Position numbers and translations under genes: made by a program. 64,000 nt of DNA, taken from positions 62,001-126,000 of the forward strand of contig MCFH01000033.1 of the NCBI GenBank assembly GCA_002104945.1. The letters run 5' to 3'. Numbering within the stretch: the first letter of the stretch is position 1; each line of letters opens with the position of its first letter. This DNA is from Piromyces finnis (taxonomy: Eukaryota > Neocallimastigomycota > Neocallimastigomycetes > Neocallimastigales > Neocallimastigaceae). This document shows, piece after piece, positions 1-12,921 of this stretch. Under the pieces are notes generated by a model. That model was given only the letters and a program-made list of their open reading frames with translations, made no database searches and was not told the DNA's origin.

Positions 1-1433
1 CTATTACTATTACTATTACTATTACTATTACTATATAATAATATCAATACATTATTATAACTAAAACTTTTTACTTGTATCTATAAAATTTTAAGAATTT
101 CTATGAAATATCTTACTTTATAATTAAAAAAAAAGTGGTTTAATATTGTTTCCTTTTTTAGTTTTTTTTAAATATTAAAAGTATCCATGGTGAATTTAGT
201 AAAAATAAATATTTAATAAAAAAAGCAACATTTCATTCTTTAGTTTTACATTAAACCTTTGCTATAATTTTTTTTATAATAATAATAAAATATTTTTATA
301 GTTTTATGAAAAATATGAGTTAAAGTTTTAATTAAAAAAAAAAAGCTTGCTTTAAATGAGGATGGGTAAAAGTATTTAATAAATGTTTTATTTTCACTAC
401 AATTCTTTATTATTAATGTCATTTTTATGGTTAATCTTTCCTTTTCAAAGAATAAAAAAAAAAATAAATATGATGTATTTCATTGGCACACTTTTGCCTA
501 TCAATAATTTGAGGAATGCTTGTTAAAAATAGTTAGAATTTATCATTATAAACTGAGTCGCTCTACCATTACTTTTTTCATAAAAAATCAAGACTTTAAA
601 TAATACACCAAGCAAATTTCTTTTTTTGTGGAAATTTGCTAAAAAGAGCATTGCAACCAAAATTCATTTTACCAGAATTTTTAGCCAACAGTTTTTTAAA
701 CTCTACCACAACTTTTTAGCAACAATAAATTTTTTCCAATTACAACCAAAACCAAAACCAGAAAAAAAAATTCAAAAATTTGTCCAGAAAATTGGTTTTC
801 ATTTATTTTTTAATTAAAATATTTATAATATATGTAATTATATATGTATTAATATATTAAATATAATTTGTAAATATATTACAAAATACTAATATTATGT
901 TATTATATATTTTTATATAAATTTTTATATTATTTCATGGTTTGTATCACTTTTAAAATTAACCAATAGAATGAATCGAAAATTTCTTTTTTTACTTTTA
1001 ATTAAAAATTAATTAAAATAATATATTTTGTAAATGTTTTATTTCATTTTATTATTAATTAAGGTTTATTATTCTATTTCGTTTTAAAAAAAAATAAAAA
1101 TAATTAAAAAAAAATGGCATCATCAATTTTTTTTATGCCTCACCCATAAAAGAAAAATTGTAAAATTTCAATTTAAAAAAAATTTTTTATTATATATATA
1201 AATAATAAAAGAAAAGAAAAAAAAATTTTTTTTTTTTTTGAACATTTAAAAAAATAAACATTTAAAAAAAAAAAAAGTTAAAAAAGAAGTCATCGATTAT
1301 TTAATTAAAGAAAAAAAAATAAAAAACTTTTTTTTTTTGTTTACATCATTAATATAAAATTAAAATAAATTAAAATAATATAATATATAATATAAATATA
1401 AATATAAATATACATTTTATAAATAATATCAAA
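1..1433. other. Non-coding A+T-rich stretch upstream of the first GH114 gene
   Basis: The first 34 bases are a (CTATTA)n run cut by the window edge. The rest is A+T-rich with homopolymer runs. A short open frame at 626-817 has no family signal, no signal peptide and biased composition, so I do not call it. A small hairpin lies at 611-640. The last few hundred bases presumably hold the promoter and 5' UTR of the gene starting at 1434, but I see no defined motif. Confidence 0.7.
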
Positions 1434-3199
1434 ATGAAATATTTATTACCAATTACTACTCTTGTAGCTTCTGCTTTATTAGCTACTAATGTTGAAGCTA
1501 GATGGCAAGCAACACCAGGTCATACCTGGGATTATCTTCTTGGTGCTGAAGAAAGCGTAATGTAAGAAAATCAAAAAAGAAAAAGATATATCTGCATATA
1601 TATAAATTTGAAATTAAATACAATCCATCTATCATCTATAAAATAATTAAATGGAACAATTATTATTATTATTATTTTTTTTTTGTTAAAAATATTTTTC
1701 TATATTATTGAAATTTCTGTATTATTAAAATAGTAAAGCAAGTAAACAAGATGTTGTCACTATTGATCTTGAAAAAGCTGAAAAATTTGTACCATACCTT
1801 CATAGTAGGGGTCAAAGAGCTATTTGTTATTTCTCTGGTGGTACCACTGAACATCGTGCTTACGATAGAGAAGCATACCAAAAATCTGGTCTTGCTTTAG
1901 GTGGTAATGGTGATGGTTGGGGTAACCAATGGCTTGATATTAGAAATAAAGCTAAACTTCAACCTTTAATTAGAAAACGTATGCAAAGAGCTCGTAGTTA
2001 TGGCTGTGATGCCGTTGAAGTTGACTGTCTTGGTATTTACCATTATCGTAGTGATTATACCAAGGAAGATTCTTATGTCTTTGCTAAATGGGTTGCTGAA
2101 ACTGCCCATCAAGAAGGTATTTCTATTGGTCTTAAGAATGTTGCTGGTATCTCCCAAAGATTAGAACCATACTTTGATTTCGCTGTTGTTGAAAGTTGTG
2201 CTGAATCACCAAACTTGTGTAAATTATACACTCAATTCACTGATCATAATAAGGCTGTTTTCATTGTTCACTACGGAAACCGTGGTCACAAACTTTCTGG
2301 ATCCTCATTAAAAAATTTAATCAAGGAACAAGGTGGTCACCGTTTCACTTGTGTCATAAGTCCACACGAAAACTTACATAACAATAGTATTAACTATGAT
2401 TGTAGTACTGGTTCTTCTGCCAGCTCAAGTAAGTTGTATTTTAAAAAAGGATGAACTATAAAAAAAATAATATAAAAATTTATTGGACCATTTTAAAAAG
2501 AATCATAAATTAATTTTAAAAAATGTAAAATGGATGAAAACTAAAAAAAAATTTTTTTCATATATTTTATGTTTATTAGGTGGTAATGGTCAAAGTATTA
2601 CTACTCAAAAGCAAACTACTACTGTTAAGAAGACTACTACTGTCAAGTTAACTACTGCTGCTAAGACTATTGCAACCCCAGTAAACTCAAACACTAAAAC
2701 TCCAGCCAAACAAGTTATTCCATCCAACCCAAGTAACAATGGTTCTGTTGTTTCTCCAAGTGGAAAGGCTGTTGGTCCAAATGCTGGTACTGTTGTTCCA
2801 GGTGCTCCAGTTACTCCAAATACTAAGACTGCTGCCCCAGGTGCTCCAGTTGCTCCAGTTGCTCCAGTTGCTCCAGGTGCTCCAGGTGCTCCAGTTGCTC
2901 CAGGTGCTTCAGTTGCTCCAGGTGCTCCAGTTGCTCCAGTTGCTCCAGGTGCTCAAGTTGTTCCAGTTGTTCCAGGTACTTCTAATGGTCCAGCCACTAA
3001 ACAACCAGTCTTAACTGGTAACAATAACAATGATGCTGTTGTTGATAAGGAAGTCAAGGATAACAGCAAGGATGATGAAGGAAGTGGTGTTGGTACTACT
3101 GTTGCTATTATTGCTGGTGGTGTTGCTACTGCTGCCGCTGCTGGTTTCATTTTCCTTAAGAAGAATAAGAAATACAACTCTGACAGTCTTGTCTATTAA
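1434..3199 (+). CDS. GH114 family glycosidase (endo-alpha-1,4-polygalactosaminidase type), membrane-anchored
   Basis: Three exons (1434-1561, 1734-2428, 2580-3199) join in phase to 480 residues. Residues 1-22 are a signal peptide ending near NVEA. Residues 25 to about 275 are a GH114 TIM barrel. The family signatures [27 protein letters not shown] (E138 and D140 are the likely catalytic-site acids), GLKNVAG and DFAVVESC are all present. GH114 enzymes cleave alpha-1,4-linked galactosamine polymers of microbial walls and biofilms. A Thr/Lys-rich then Pro/Ala/Gly/Val-rich linker follows, with imperfect GAPVAP-type repeats at 2838-2960. A single transmembrane helix lies near residues 445-468, followed by a basic tail starting KKNKK. 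The enzyme should therefore be tethered outside the cell. In-frame stops after residue 42 lie inside introns and do not break the gene. A paralogue lies 1.8 kb downstream. Confidence 0.88.
2838..2960 (+). repeat. Imperfect Pro-Gly-Ala-Pro-Val-Ala linker repeat
   Basis: Short in-frame repeats of GGTGCTCCAGTTGCTCCA type encode a Pro/Ala/Gly/Val spacer between the catalytic barrel and the membrane helix of the first GH114 protein. The downstream paralogue has a much shorter version. Such repeats are expected to vary in length between strains. Confidence 0.75.
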
Positions 3200-4637
3200 T
3201 GAGTGTATTTTTTTCTCATTTTAAAAACAACATGAATTCAAAATTATAGATAGCTATTGGAGGAGGAATAGATTAATGATAATATTAAATAATTATATCA
3301 CCACTCTCCAAAAAATATATATATATATAGTTTAAAATTAATCTTGATAGATGAAATAAAAATGTAATTTTGAGTTTTCCTTTTTTTTTTTCTTTTATAC
3401 AAAAGAGGATGACATTAAAAAAACAATAGTTTAGAAAAAGTAATAAAATATTAGTAAAGTGACATAAAATCATGGACTACCGATGAAGTTAAAATAATTA
3501 TTGTTATTCATTCAGAATAGTCGTAGGATGATTATTCACAATTACACATAGATTTTTTAATCTCTAGGTTTAAAAAGATAGTTACATTAATAAATCAATC
3601 TACAAAAAGGTATCTTTTTATTCCTTCTTTTCCATAATTCATTGTTATGGAACTAAACTATCCTTTAATAAAAAAATTTATTAAGATTAATCAGTATTTT
3701 TTTTTTTTTCATATCAAATTTCTTGGCTTCATTTTAAAATGATGGTAATTTACGTTGTCTATTTATGGCTATTCCTATGGATGTATCATAGTAAAAAGGA
3801 TTAAAAATATTATAAATGTATATAATATAATAATATATAATGCAATATAATGCTAATGTATTATATATAATATTATTTTGTATCCAAATTCGTTAAAAAT
3901 TTAATTTAATCTAAAAGAAATGGTCAAACCTTAATTTATAATAAAAAGAAGTATTGAAGATTCTTAGAAGGATTGTAAAAAAATTTTTTTTATATTATTC
4001 ATTCCTACAATCTAAAAGATAAAGACTTTTCTCCCTTCTTCGGTTAAAGCCATTTTAAATATTTTAAATGAATGAGAAACCATTTTTTAAAAGTTTATAA
4101 TATACCCATCGTGAATAAAAAGGATGAAAAAAAAAGGACATCTTTTATCCATTCCTTTTTTTTTTTTATGATATATAAATTTTAGTATTATTTTATAATC
4201 TCTCATTTAAAAAAAAAATATATATATATATTTTGCAATTCCGAAAGAATAAAGGATGATTTTATACTATAAAAATGACTATAAAAACAAAACTAATTTC
4301 CTGTATTTATCTATCTATCGAAAAAAAATATATATATATATCCATTAATATCAAGTTTTTTTTTTATTTTTATGGTTTAAAACTACCAAAAAGAGTATTA
4401 AAAAAAAAAGTCCTAAAAAAAAAATAATAAAAAAATTTCTTTTTGAATTTTAATTAAGAAAAGATTTAATTAAAAAAAAAAAAAACTTTTTTAATATTAT
4501 TTTAACTTTAAAACTTTTTTTTTTTTAATTTATTTTAATATTTCCTTTTTTATAAAATTAGTTTAAATAAAAAAAATATTTTTTTTTTTTTTTTGATGTG
4601 AACTTTAGCACTATAAAAATCCAAAAAAAAGGTTTAA

Positions 4638-4676
<39 letters not shown>

Positions 4677-4958
4677 CTATATACAATTATATAATAAACG
4701 ATAAAAAAAAGAAAAAAAGAAAAAAAATAAAATTTTAAAAATTACTTTTTCTTTTTTTTTTTAAAATAAAATTAAAAAAAATAAAAAATAATTTAATATA
4801 ATATAATATAATATATACTTTTTTTTTTATAATAATACTATTATTATTAAATATTATTATAAAAAAAAAAAAAAAAAAAGCAATAAAATAATAAAAATAG
4901 ATTAAATTTAAAAAAAAAAATAAAATAAAATAAAAATATATATATTTATATATTAAAC
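3200..4958. other. Intergenic, A+T-rich, between the two GH114 genes
   Basis: No coding sequence is supported. The stretch holds long A and T runs, (TA)n tracts and a 7-bp-arm hairpin (TCCATAA/TTATGGA near 3630-3652). It must contain the 3' end of the first GH114 gene and the promoter of the second. Confidence 0.65.
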
Positions 4959-6774
4959 ATGAAATTCAATTTATCCATTACTGCACTTGTCGCTTCTGTT
5001 TTATTAGCCACTAATGTTGAGGCTAGATGGCAACCAACTCCAGGTCTTACTTGGGATTATCTTCTTGGTGCAAAAGATGACGTTGTGTAGGTTAAAGTTT
5101 TAAAAATAAAAATATATATAATATATTAATAATAATAATATATTTATATATATGAAAAAAAAAAAAAAAAACTGGTAATAATATGTATATTATATATAAT
5201 GTGTATAATTTAAAATTGTATTATTATTTAAACATTATTACTATAGTAAAGCAAGTAAGCAACAAGTGGTTACTTTTGACCTTGAACAAGCCGAAAGACT
5301 TGTTCCTTATGTTCATAGCAAGGGTCAAAAAGCTATTTGTTATTTCTCTGGTGGTACTACGGAACACCGTGCTTACGATAGAGAAGAATATCAAAAGTCG
5401 GGTCTTGCTTTAGGTGGAAATGGTGATGATTGGGGTAACCAATGGCTTGATATTAGAAATAAAGCTAAACTTCAACCTTTAATTAGAAAACGTATGCAAA
5501 GAGCTCGTAGTTATGGCTGTGATGCCGTTGAAGTTGACTGTCTTGGTATTTACCATTATCGTAGTGATTATACCAAGGAAGATTCTTATGTCTTTGCTAA
5601 ATGGGTTGCTGAAACTGCCCATCAAGAAGGTATTTCTATTGGTCTTAAGAATGTTGCTGGAATTGCTGAAAGTTTAGAACCTTACTTTGATTTTGCCGTC
5701 GTTGAAAGTTGTGCTAAGGGAAATACCTGTAAAAATTATAAAAATTTCACTCAACATCAAAAAGCAGTTTTTATTGTTCATTACGGAGAATCTTTTACCC
5801 TTTCCGGATCCTCCTTAAATACATTAATTGAAGCTCAAAAAGGAATGCACTTTACCTGTGTCTTTAGTCAAAATAATAAATTACACGATAATGTCACTAA
5901 TTATGATTGTAATTCTGGATCAACTATTTCAGGTAAGGTTTTTCATTACAATTAAAGTAGATAGAATTTTAATACTTTTGAAACAGAATGAAAAAAAAAA
6001 AAGTGAAATAATATGAAAAGATAAAAAGTAAAGAATGAAAGGATAAATAATAAATAATATAAAAATAAATATATAATATAAAATAAAATAAATGATAGAA
6101 AATAAAATAAATGATATAGAATGATAAATAATATGGAAGAATAAGAAATATGGAAGAATAAGAAATAAAAGATAATAAATTATATAGAATAAACAATAGT
6201 ACTATAAATTTTAAATATTTCATTATTGACAATAATGAATTCCTATCAAGAAAAAAAAATTTATTCGAAAAAAATAAAAACTCATTATATTTTTAAATTT
6301 TATTCTACTACTACATTCCATATAAAAAAAAAAAAAAAAAAAAAAACTTTTTTTTTTTTGGTATCTTAAGGTGGAAAACTTTCAACAACATCATCAACAA
6401 CAACAACACTTGCTGCTATGCCTACTACTACAACCGTTGCTGCATCATCAACACCTTCCAATGGTGTTGTTGCACCAGCAACTCCAGCAGCTCCAGGAAC
6501 ACCTATGGTACCAGGAAATGCAACTGACCCAACTACTGGACAACCTCTTTTATCGAATGTTACCACTGGTAGTAGTAATACAACAGAACCAAAGGTTCTT
6601 CAAGAATTAGGTTACCATGTCTCCACCGAAAAAGAAGACAATAATAATAATATAATAAGTGCTATGGTTGCTATTGTTGCTACGGGTGGAGTAGCTACAG
6701 CTGCTGTAGCAGGTTTTATTTTTGTAAAGAAAAATAAAAGATTCTCTTCAAAAGATGCAAGTCTTGATATCTAA
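4959..6774 (+). CDS. GH114 family glycosidase paralogue, membrane-anchored
   Basis: Exons 4959-5086, 5247-5932 and 6371-6774 join in phase to 405 residues. Exon 1 has the same length (128 nt) and phase as in the upstream paralogue, and both introns sit at the same places. The order is signal peptide (ends NVEA), GH114 barrel with [18 protein letters not shown] and GCDAVEVDC (E138, D140), a short Thr/Pro/Ala linker, a transmembrane helix (AMVAIVATGG onward) and a basic tail (KKNKRF). The linker is about 75 residues shorter than in the first copy. This copy is probably the product of tandem duplication. A 230-bp block of the barrel is identical to the first copy, unlike its flanks. Role and location should match the first copy: surface-anchored hydrolysis of galactosamine-containing polymer. 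Substrate preference cannot be read from sequence. Confidence 0.87.
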
Positions 6775-7590
6775 GCAAAAAAAAAAAATCTTATTATTAC
6801 CTTGTATATTCAAAGAAGAAAGAGGGGGAATTTTTTTCTTTTTTTTTTTTTTTTTTTTTTTTTTATTCTATTCTATTATCCTTAGAAATAAATAAAAATA
6901 ATAAAAAAAAAAAAAAAAACTAAAAATAATAAACTAAAAATAAAATATATACGTATCCTTTTCTTTACCCTTAAAAATTTAAATTTTAAAAATGGTGTGT
7001 CTTGATAAAAGTGTTTTATAAAAAAAAAAGTGAATAAAAAAAAAAAAAAAAAAAAAGAAGAGAGGAAATTAACACTTTTTTTTTTTTGTATTGCTAGTAT
7101 TTCAAGATTTAAGCTTTTTAAATTGGTTGTTGAAGAGTTTATTTATTGATTGATTGATTGATTGATTTTATTTATTATTTTGTTTTTATATTTTACATTT
7201 TATATGTTTTTCAAAAGAGATTTATTTTTTGAAAAAAAAAAAAAATAGTATTAATTTTTTTTTTTTAATATTCTATTTTTTATTTTATTATTCTTTTTTT
7301 AATATCGTAAAATCTTTGATTAGTTAGTTGTTCTTTTTTTATTTTTATTTTTATTATTTCCCTCTAAATAACTTGGGAAGACTATTCTTTATATTTTTGA
7401 GGGGAATGAAAAATTTGGTAAAAAAAAAAAAAAAAAAGAAAAAAATTTTTTATTCCTTAATATAATAATATGGAATTTTTTTCTTTTTTTTTATAAAATT
7501 AATAATAATCTATCGTGTTTTTTTTTTTTTTTTACCATTAACCATGTTTTCATTACTAATTGATTTAGAATTAAACATGGTTTTGTTTTG

Positions 7591-7653
<63 letters not shown>

Positions 7654-7756
7654 TTATTTCAATTGTATATAAAGAGTTGAAACTTTTTTTTTTTTAGTTT
7701 CATTATCTTCAAAATTCGATTTGAATCTTTTTATAGATAGTCTATATCAACCTTTT
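6775..7756. other. Convergent intergenic region
   Basis: This region holds the 3' ends of the second GH114 gene (plus) and the CotH gene (minus). It consists of poly-A/poly-T tracts, a (TTGA)n run near 7146-7168 and a long (TTA)n microsatellite at about 7594-7651. No gene is seen. Confidence 0.65.
7594..7651. repeat. (TTA)n trinucleotide microsatellite
   Basis: Uninterrupted TTA/ATT repeat of about 19 units in the convergent intergenic region. Confidence 0.9.
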
Positions 7757-10129
7757 TTAAAGACATTTACCGAAAGCCTTTTGACATCCAGCCTTACAGT
7801 AGTCATTGGTCTTACCACAATAACCATACTTGGAACAACATTGACCACTTGGACATGAACCAAAATTGGAACCACATTGACCATTAGTACTAGTCTTAGT
7901 AGAAGCCTTAGTAGTAGTGGCCTTGGCTTTAGTGGTAGTCTTCTTAGTAGTGGTCTTCTTAGTAGTAGTCTTAGCCTTAGTGGTAGTTTTAGAAATGGTA
8001 GTAGTAGTCTTGGAGTTGGAATTACATTTACCAAATTCAGATTGACATCCAGTACCACAGTATTCAATAGTTTCACCACAATAACCATATTGAGAACAAC
8101 ATTGACCACTTGGACATTTACCCTTTCCCTTACCACAGAGACCATCATAGTAAGTGTTATCACTACCAGAACTACCAGAAGAAGAAGGTTCAAAAGACTT
8201 ACCTAAATCAATGTTTAAACCAAATTCCTTTTTAAGAGCAGCAACTCTCAAGTAGACAAATTGCTTGATACCATAACTAGCACCATGACCAGCAGCAGTA
8301 TTAATATTAGTATCAAAATCTTTAATAGTCCAAACAATATTGTGATTAGATCCTTTACGAAGTGGATATTTGTTAACCATTTCATAGTTCCAGGCAACTT
8401 CTTCACGATGACGTTCAACTAAAGCATCTAAACGCTTACCAATAACAGATGGGTTGAAAATCTTAATGACAATGTTTTTAAGAATAGTTTCAAAACGAGC
8501 TCTTTGAGTAGCATTAGATAATAATTTATCAACGGCAAAACGAACTGGAGAATCGTATTCATCAGCACCCCATTTGGCGTTAACATAATCCTTGTAGGAA
8601 TGGTTAATGTAATCCTTGTAATGAACATAGTCAGTAGCAACATTTAAACCAAAAGTACCATCCCAATCTTGGGTGATGAAATAGAACTTGTAGGTGCTTT
8701 GAGTAGATTCAGTTGGATCGTTGTAAACAGCAAAGTTAGAGGAGAAGAACCAGTAAGAATCCCAATCAGCAGTAAGGTATTCTAAAGCAATACCCTTGTA
8801 GAAAGTATCGATATCAAACCATTTTTTACTGAAAGTTTCAACAGCACTCTTATCATTAACATTTAATTTATCGAAAGCTTCAGCAAGCTTCTTAATTCTT
8901 GATCTATCATAGTCACCCTTTGGTTGGAAGGAATAAAAGTCATTACCCTTTAAGTAAAAATCAGCACCAGTAGAACAATCAAAGATTTGACCAACCTTGG
9001 TATTGGTAAGCTTACCATTACTACCATGGAAAGCAGTACGAACAAAGGATTCACTTGCAGCTTCTTCTTGTAAAATGTAATAACCAACACCTCTACCATT
9101 AACGTAAACTCTAGTCTTGACAGATTGAATAGTTGGGTAACCAACAGCATTTAAGATATCACCGTAAAGATCTTGACGCATAAAGGATGGATCTTCATTA
9201 TTATCACGGAATTTTAAGGTGTAACGACCTTCAATACCCTTAGTACCTAAAGTAACCTTAAATTGCATCTTATTCCATTTCTTGTTCTTTGGAGAACATG
9301 GAACATTCTATATAAAATGTAAATATATATTTATTTAAAATATATATAATATAAATCAAATCAGTTTATACCCATATTAACGTATTGAAATACTTTAATG
9401 AAAAAAAAAAAAAAGTGAAAAGTAAAAAACCAAAAAAATATATATATATTTCATTTATATCTATCGATACATACCTTGAAGGTGTAGACACTATCCTTTA
9501 AAATAAAGACAACGTATTCCAAGTAACCACTTGAAGCAGAAGTGGTAGTGAAAATCTTTTCACTAGTATTACCAGAAATATGAACGGTTGGAATGTAAGA
9601 ATCATCAAATAATTCACCCTTATCAACAGCCTTATTCCAAGAATAAAGTTTTGGGAATTGTGGTAAAGTTTTAATGGTGTACTTTCTTCCGTAGAATTCA
9701 TTATGAGTGGTAGTTTCACCCTTAGCTAAGGTACGAGTGAAATCTTCAGAAATACCATCAACTATGTAAGAATAGCTATTATACATATAGCATTATAATT
9801 ATTTTATCATTTATTTATAGAAAAAAAATAATAATTGGTAAAAAAAAAAAAAAAAAATTAATTTTCTTAAACTAATTAATAATATCAAAAAAAATTACTT
9901 TCATTTATAAAACTTACTTAATAGCAGCATCATTAACATTAATAGAAGCTTGGAATAATGGAGTGTAACTGTTAACTTTAGTTAAAGAATAACTTTTACT
10001 ATCAACATTTACTTTAACAGTTTTACCAAAACTGACAACTGAAAATTTAACTTTTCTAGAAGAAACAGTTGATACAAATAAAATAAACAATAAGACTGAA
10101 TATTTGGAAAATGTTGAAAGACAATTCAT
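7757..10129 (-). CDS. Secreted CotH kinase-like protein with two CBM18 chitin-binding modules
   Basis: Exons 10129-9918, 9775-9475 and 9307-7757 join in phase to 687 residues. Residues 1-24 are a hydrophobic signal peptide (ending VSS). The CotH kinase fold runs from about residue 80 to 520. It carries FTR and NEFYGRKYT near the start, [56 protein letters not shown] and [11 protein letters not shown], whose DWD is the expected metal-binding site. CotH proteins are atypical kinases; bacterial CotH phosphorylates a spore-coat protein. Downstream are two hevein-like CBM18 modules ([14 protein letters not shown] and [14 protein letters not shown]), separated by a Thr/Lys linker of TTTK repeats. 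There is no dockerin, so it is probably not a cellulosome subunit. It may act at chitin surfaces, its own wall or others. The kinase activity and target are inferred. Confidence 0.87.
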
Positions 10130-12890
10130 TTTGAATAATTTTTTTACTACTTTGTATATAAATAAATTATTCTTTTATTATTTCTTAAATTATTTTTTTT
10201 TTTTTTTTGGTTTTTTTTTTTAATTTTATTGAATTCCTTTTTTTTTTTTTTATTATTATTTTATTATTAGTTCTTTGAAAAAAAAAAAAAATGATAAAAC
10301 CACTTTTTATATATAAATAAAAATAATGTTTCACAAATTATAATTAATAAAGTTTTAATCTACATTTCATTTTTCTAATTTATTTTAAAAAGAAAAAAAA
10401 CGAGTACAAAAATAAAAATATAAATTTTTTTAAAAGTTTTTTTTTTTTCCTATAAAAGAATGGTATTAAAAAAAAAAAAAAGTATAACTAGAAACGTACG
10501 TTAAAAAAACTAATGAATGTAACAAAGTTTAATGATGCTTTCGATTTTTTTTTTTTTTTTTTTTTACCTTTTCCATAACTTTTTTTTTTTTTTTCAATTA
10601 AACTTTTTATAAAGTTTATTATTTTGTGTTCAATGATTATCACAAAATAAAATAGATAAAATTAGTCACAATCATACGGCACAATAATAAAAATTAAAGG
10701 AATAACAAACAATATTAAGAAAAAAAAAAAGAGGGCCATCTTTAATTATTTTCTTAAAAGAAAAAAAAATGAAATATTCATATATTTATAAAAAGAAATA
10801 TTTCAAAACTTTCTATACTTTTTTTTATAAAGTTCAAATGGTAAAAAAAAATAAAAATAAAAATAATTAAAAATTTTAATATAAAACTTGAATAAATTAA
10901 AATTTCATATTTTAATTAAAATTAAATTAAATTTTTTTTTATAAATTATTAAAATTTAAAAAAAAAAAAATTAGAATATTCAAATTTTTATTTTAAATAA
11001 TAATAATAATAAAATAATAAAATAGAAAAAAACGCTTTTTTTTTTTTACCTCGATTCTTTATTCTTTTTTTTTGTTATTTATATATATATATCTAATAAT
11101 TCAATATTCATTTTATTATTTTATAATTTCTACTTTTTTTTTTTTTACAAAAAGTTTTATTTGTGACTGGATCATACTTTATAAACCTTATTTAATAATA
11201 AAATGATTTAATATATTGAAATTGTCAAATAAATGGTCCATTTTTAAAACATAAAAGAATTAATAAAAAATTGGATTTTTTTTCATTTTTTTTTTCTTTA
11301 TAAAAATGAACCATTACTTAGGCTGATGATTCATTATTCACGCCTGTCATAATTACCATGATGGATTGAGGAGAAGGAAAATAAAACATTCTTTTAAAAA
11401 AAATATACATAATGCCGCAATTATTATAGATTCTTAAATGTATATTGAAGAATTTTTTTGATTCAATTTCATTATAAAACAATAAATAGAAAATAAATGA
11501 GACTTTTCATTAGGGAATAGAATAACCTTTTTTTTTTTTCTTTCTATTAAAAGTGATTAATAATTAAGTATAACATGATTTATGATATGTTTATTATTAA
11601 CAAGTTTTTTTTTTTTTTGGTTTATATTGAAATGTATCTCTTTTATATAAAAGGAAAAAGGACAAAAATAATATATGTATTTATATATTTATTATAGATT
11701 CATTTTTCTTTACTATTCATCATAGTATTAATATCAAAATAAAACATATTATTTGAATAGTTTTTATTATTATTAATAACTATACTATTTTTATTATTTC
11801 TATTTTCTTTTTTTTTAAAAAAAAATGAACCATTATTTTTTATATTTCTCTTATATGTAAATATAAAAAATAATTTACACACCCACTATAGTTTTTACTA
11901 TTAAAAACTTTTCAACATCATAGTCGTTAGGGTTTGAAATAATGAAATTTAAATGTTAAATATGTACATGTATGTATACATATGTATACGTATTTTTAAA
12001 ATTTTTTTGAAATAATACTATAATGAAAATAAACTTTGATCCTTCTATAGCGTCGTCATTATTAAATACTACCTCCAATGATTTTCTAACTAAATTTAGG
12101 TAAAGATTTTAGTGTAAATAACATCACCTCATTTTAACATTAATTATGTAAAAAGAAATTATTGAAATATATCTAATGATAATTTATAATACTGTACGAA
12201 TCGAATAGAGCGAAATTTTATTAATCATTTACCCAAATAAAAAGGATAATAAAAAAATAGAATAAAAATAGTTAAAATAAAATATTATCAAAGGATAGAA
12301 TTATATAAATATTTTTTTAAATACGAAAAAAAAACATTATTTTATAGTTATTAAAAGGATAATAATTCAAATATACATTAAATCTTAAAATAAATTCATG
12401 AATAACTTGATTTGAAGTAACGTAAAAATTGGATAAACACAGTGTTGACATTAATTTAATATTCATATAGACGAAACAAGTTTATAATCAAATTTGATTA
12501 TATGAATTTTTGATATTTAAAAAGAAAAATAAAAATATAAAAAATGGTTATTATTACTGATTCAAAAAAAAAAAAGAAAAAGATATATATATGTAAATAT
12601 AACTAATAATAAATTATAAAAAAAAAAAAATCTTAATTTTTATATTATACAAAGTTAAAACTTACAACCAATACAATATTACATTTCTTATTATTCTAAT
12701 AATTCTTAATATTTGCTATTATTATAATTTATTTAAAAAATTAAAAAAATAAAAAAAAAAAGCAATAAATTTAAGCTTTAATATTTATTTTTATCAATTG
12801 CTTTAGCTTTTTGATAATTTTAAAGTAATGATATATTATTATTTTTTAATTTTTAAAATTTAAGCTTAAAATTTTTAAATTAAATTAATA

Positions 12891-12921
<31 letters not shown>

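Noticed and set aside
626..817. 63-codon open frame on the plus strand
   Set aside because: Lys/Phe/Gln-biased translation with no family signal, no signal peptide and no splice-linked neighbours. Expected by chance in A/T-rich DNA.
1551..1740. Apparent premature stop after residue 42 of the first GH114 gene, suggesting a pseudogene
   Set aside because: The stop lies in a GT-AG intron that joins in phase, and the paralogue has the same intron at the same place.
5969..6232. 87-codon frame on the minus strand
   Set aside because: Tyr/Phe/Ile-only low-complexity translation inside the second GH114 intron.
11700..11882. 60-codon frame on the minus strand
   Set aside because: Asn/Lys low-complexity translation without family signal.
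12023..12110. Possible orphan first exon (26 codons from ATG, then a GTAAAG donor)
   Set aside because: No acceptor followed by coding sequence was found downstream before the receptor gene, so it cannot be supported as a gene.
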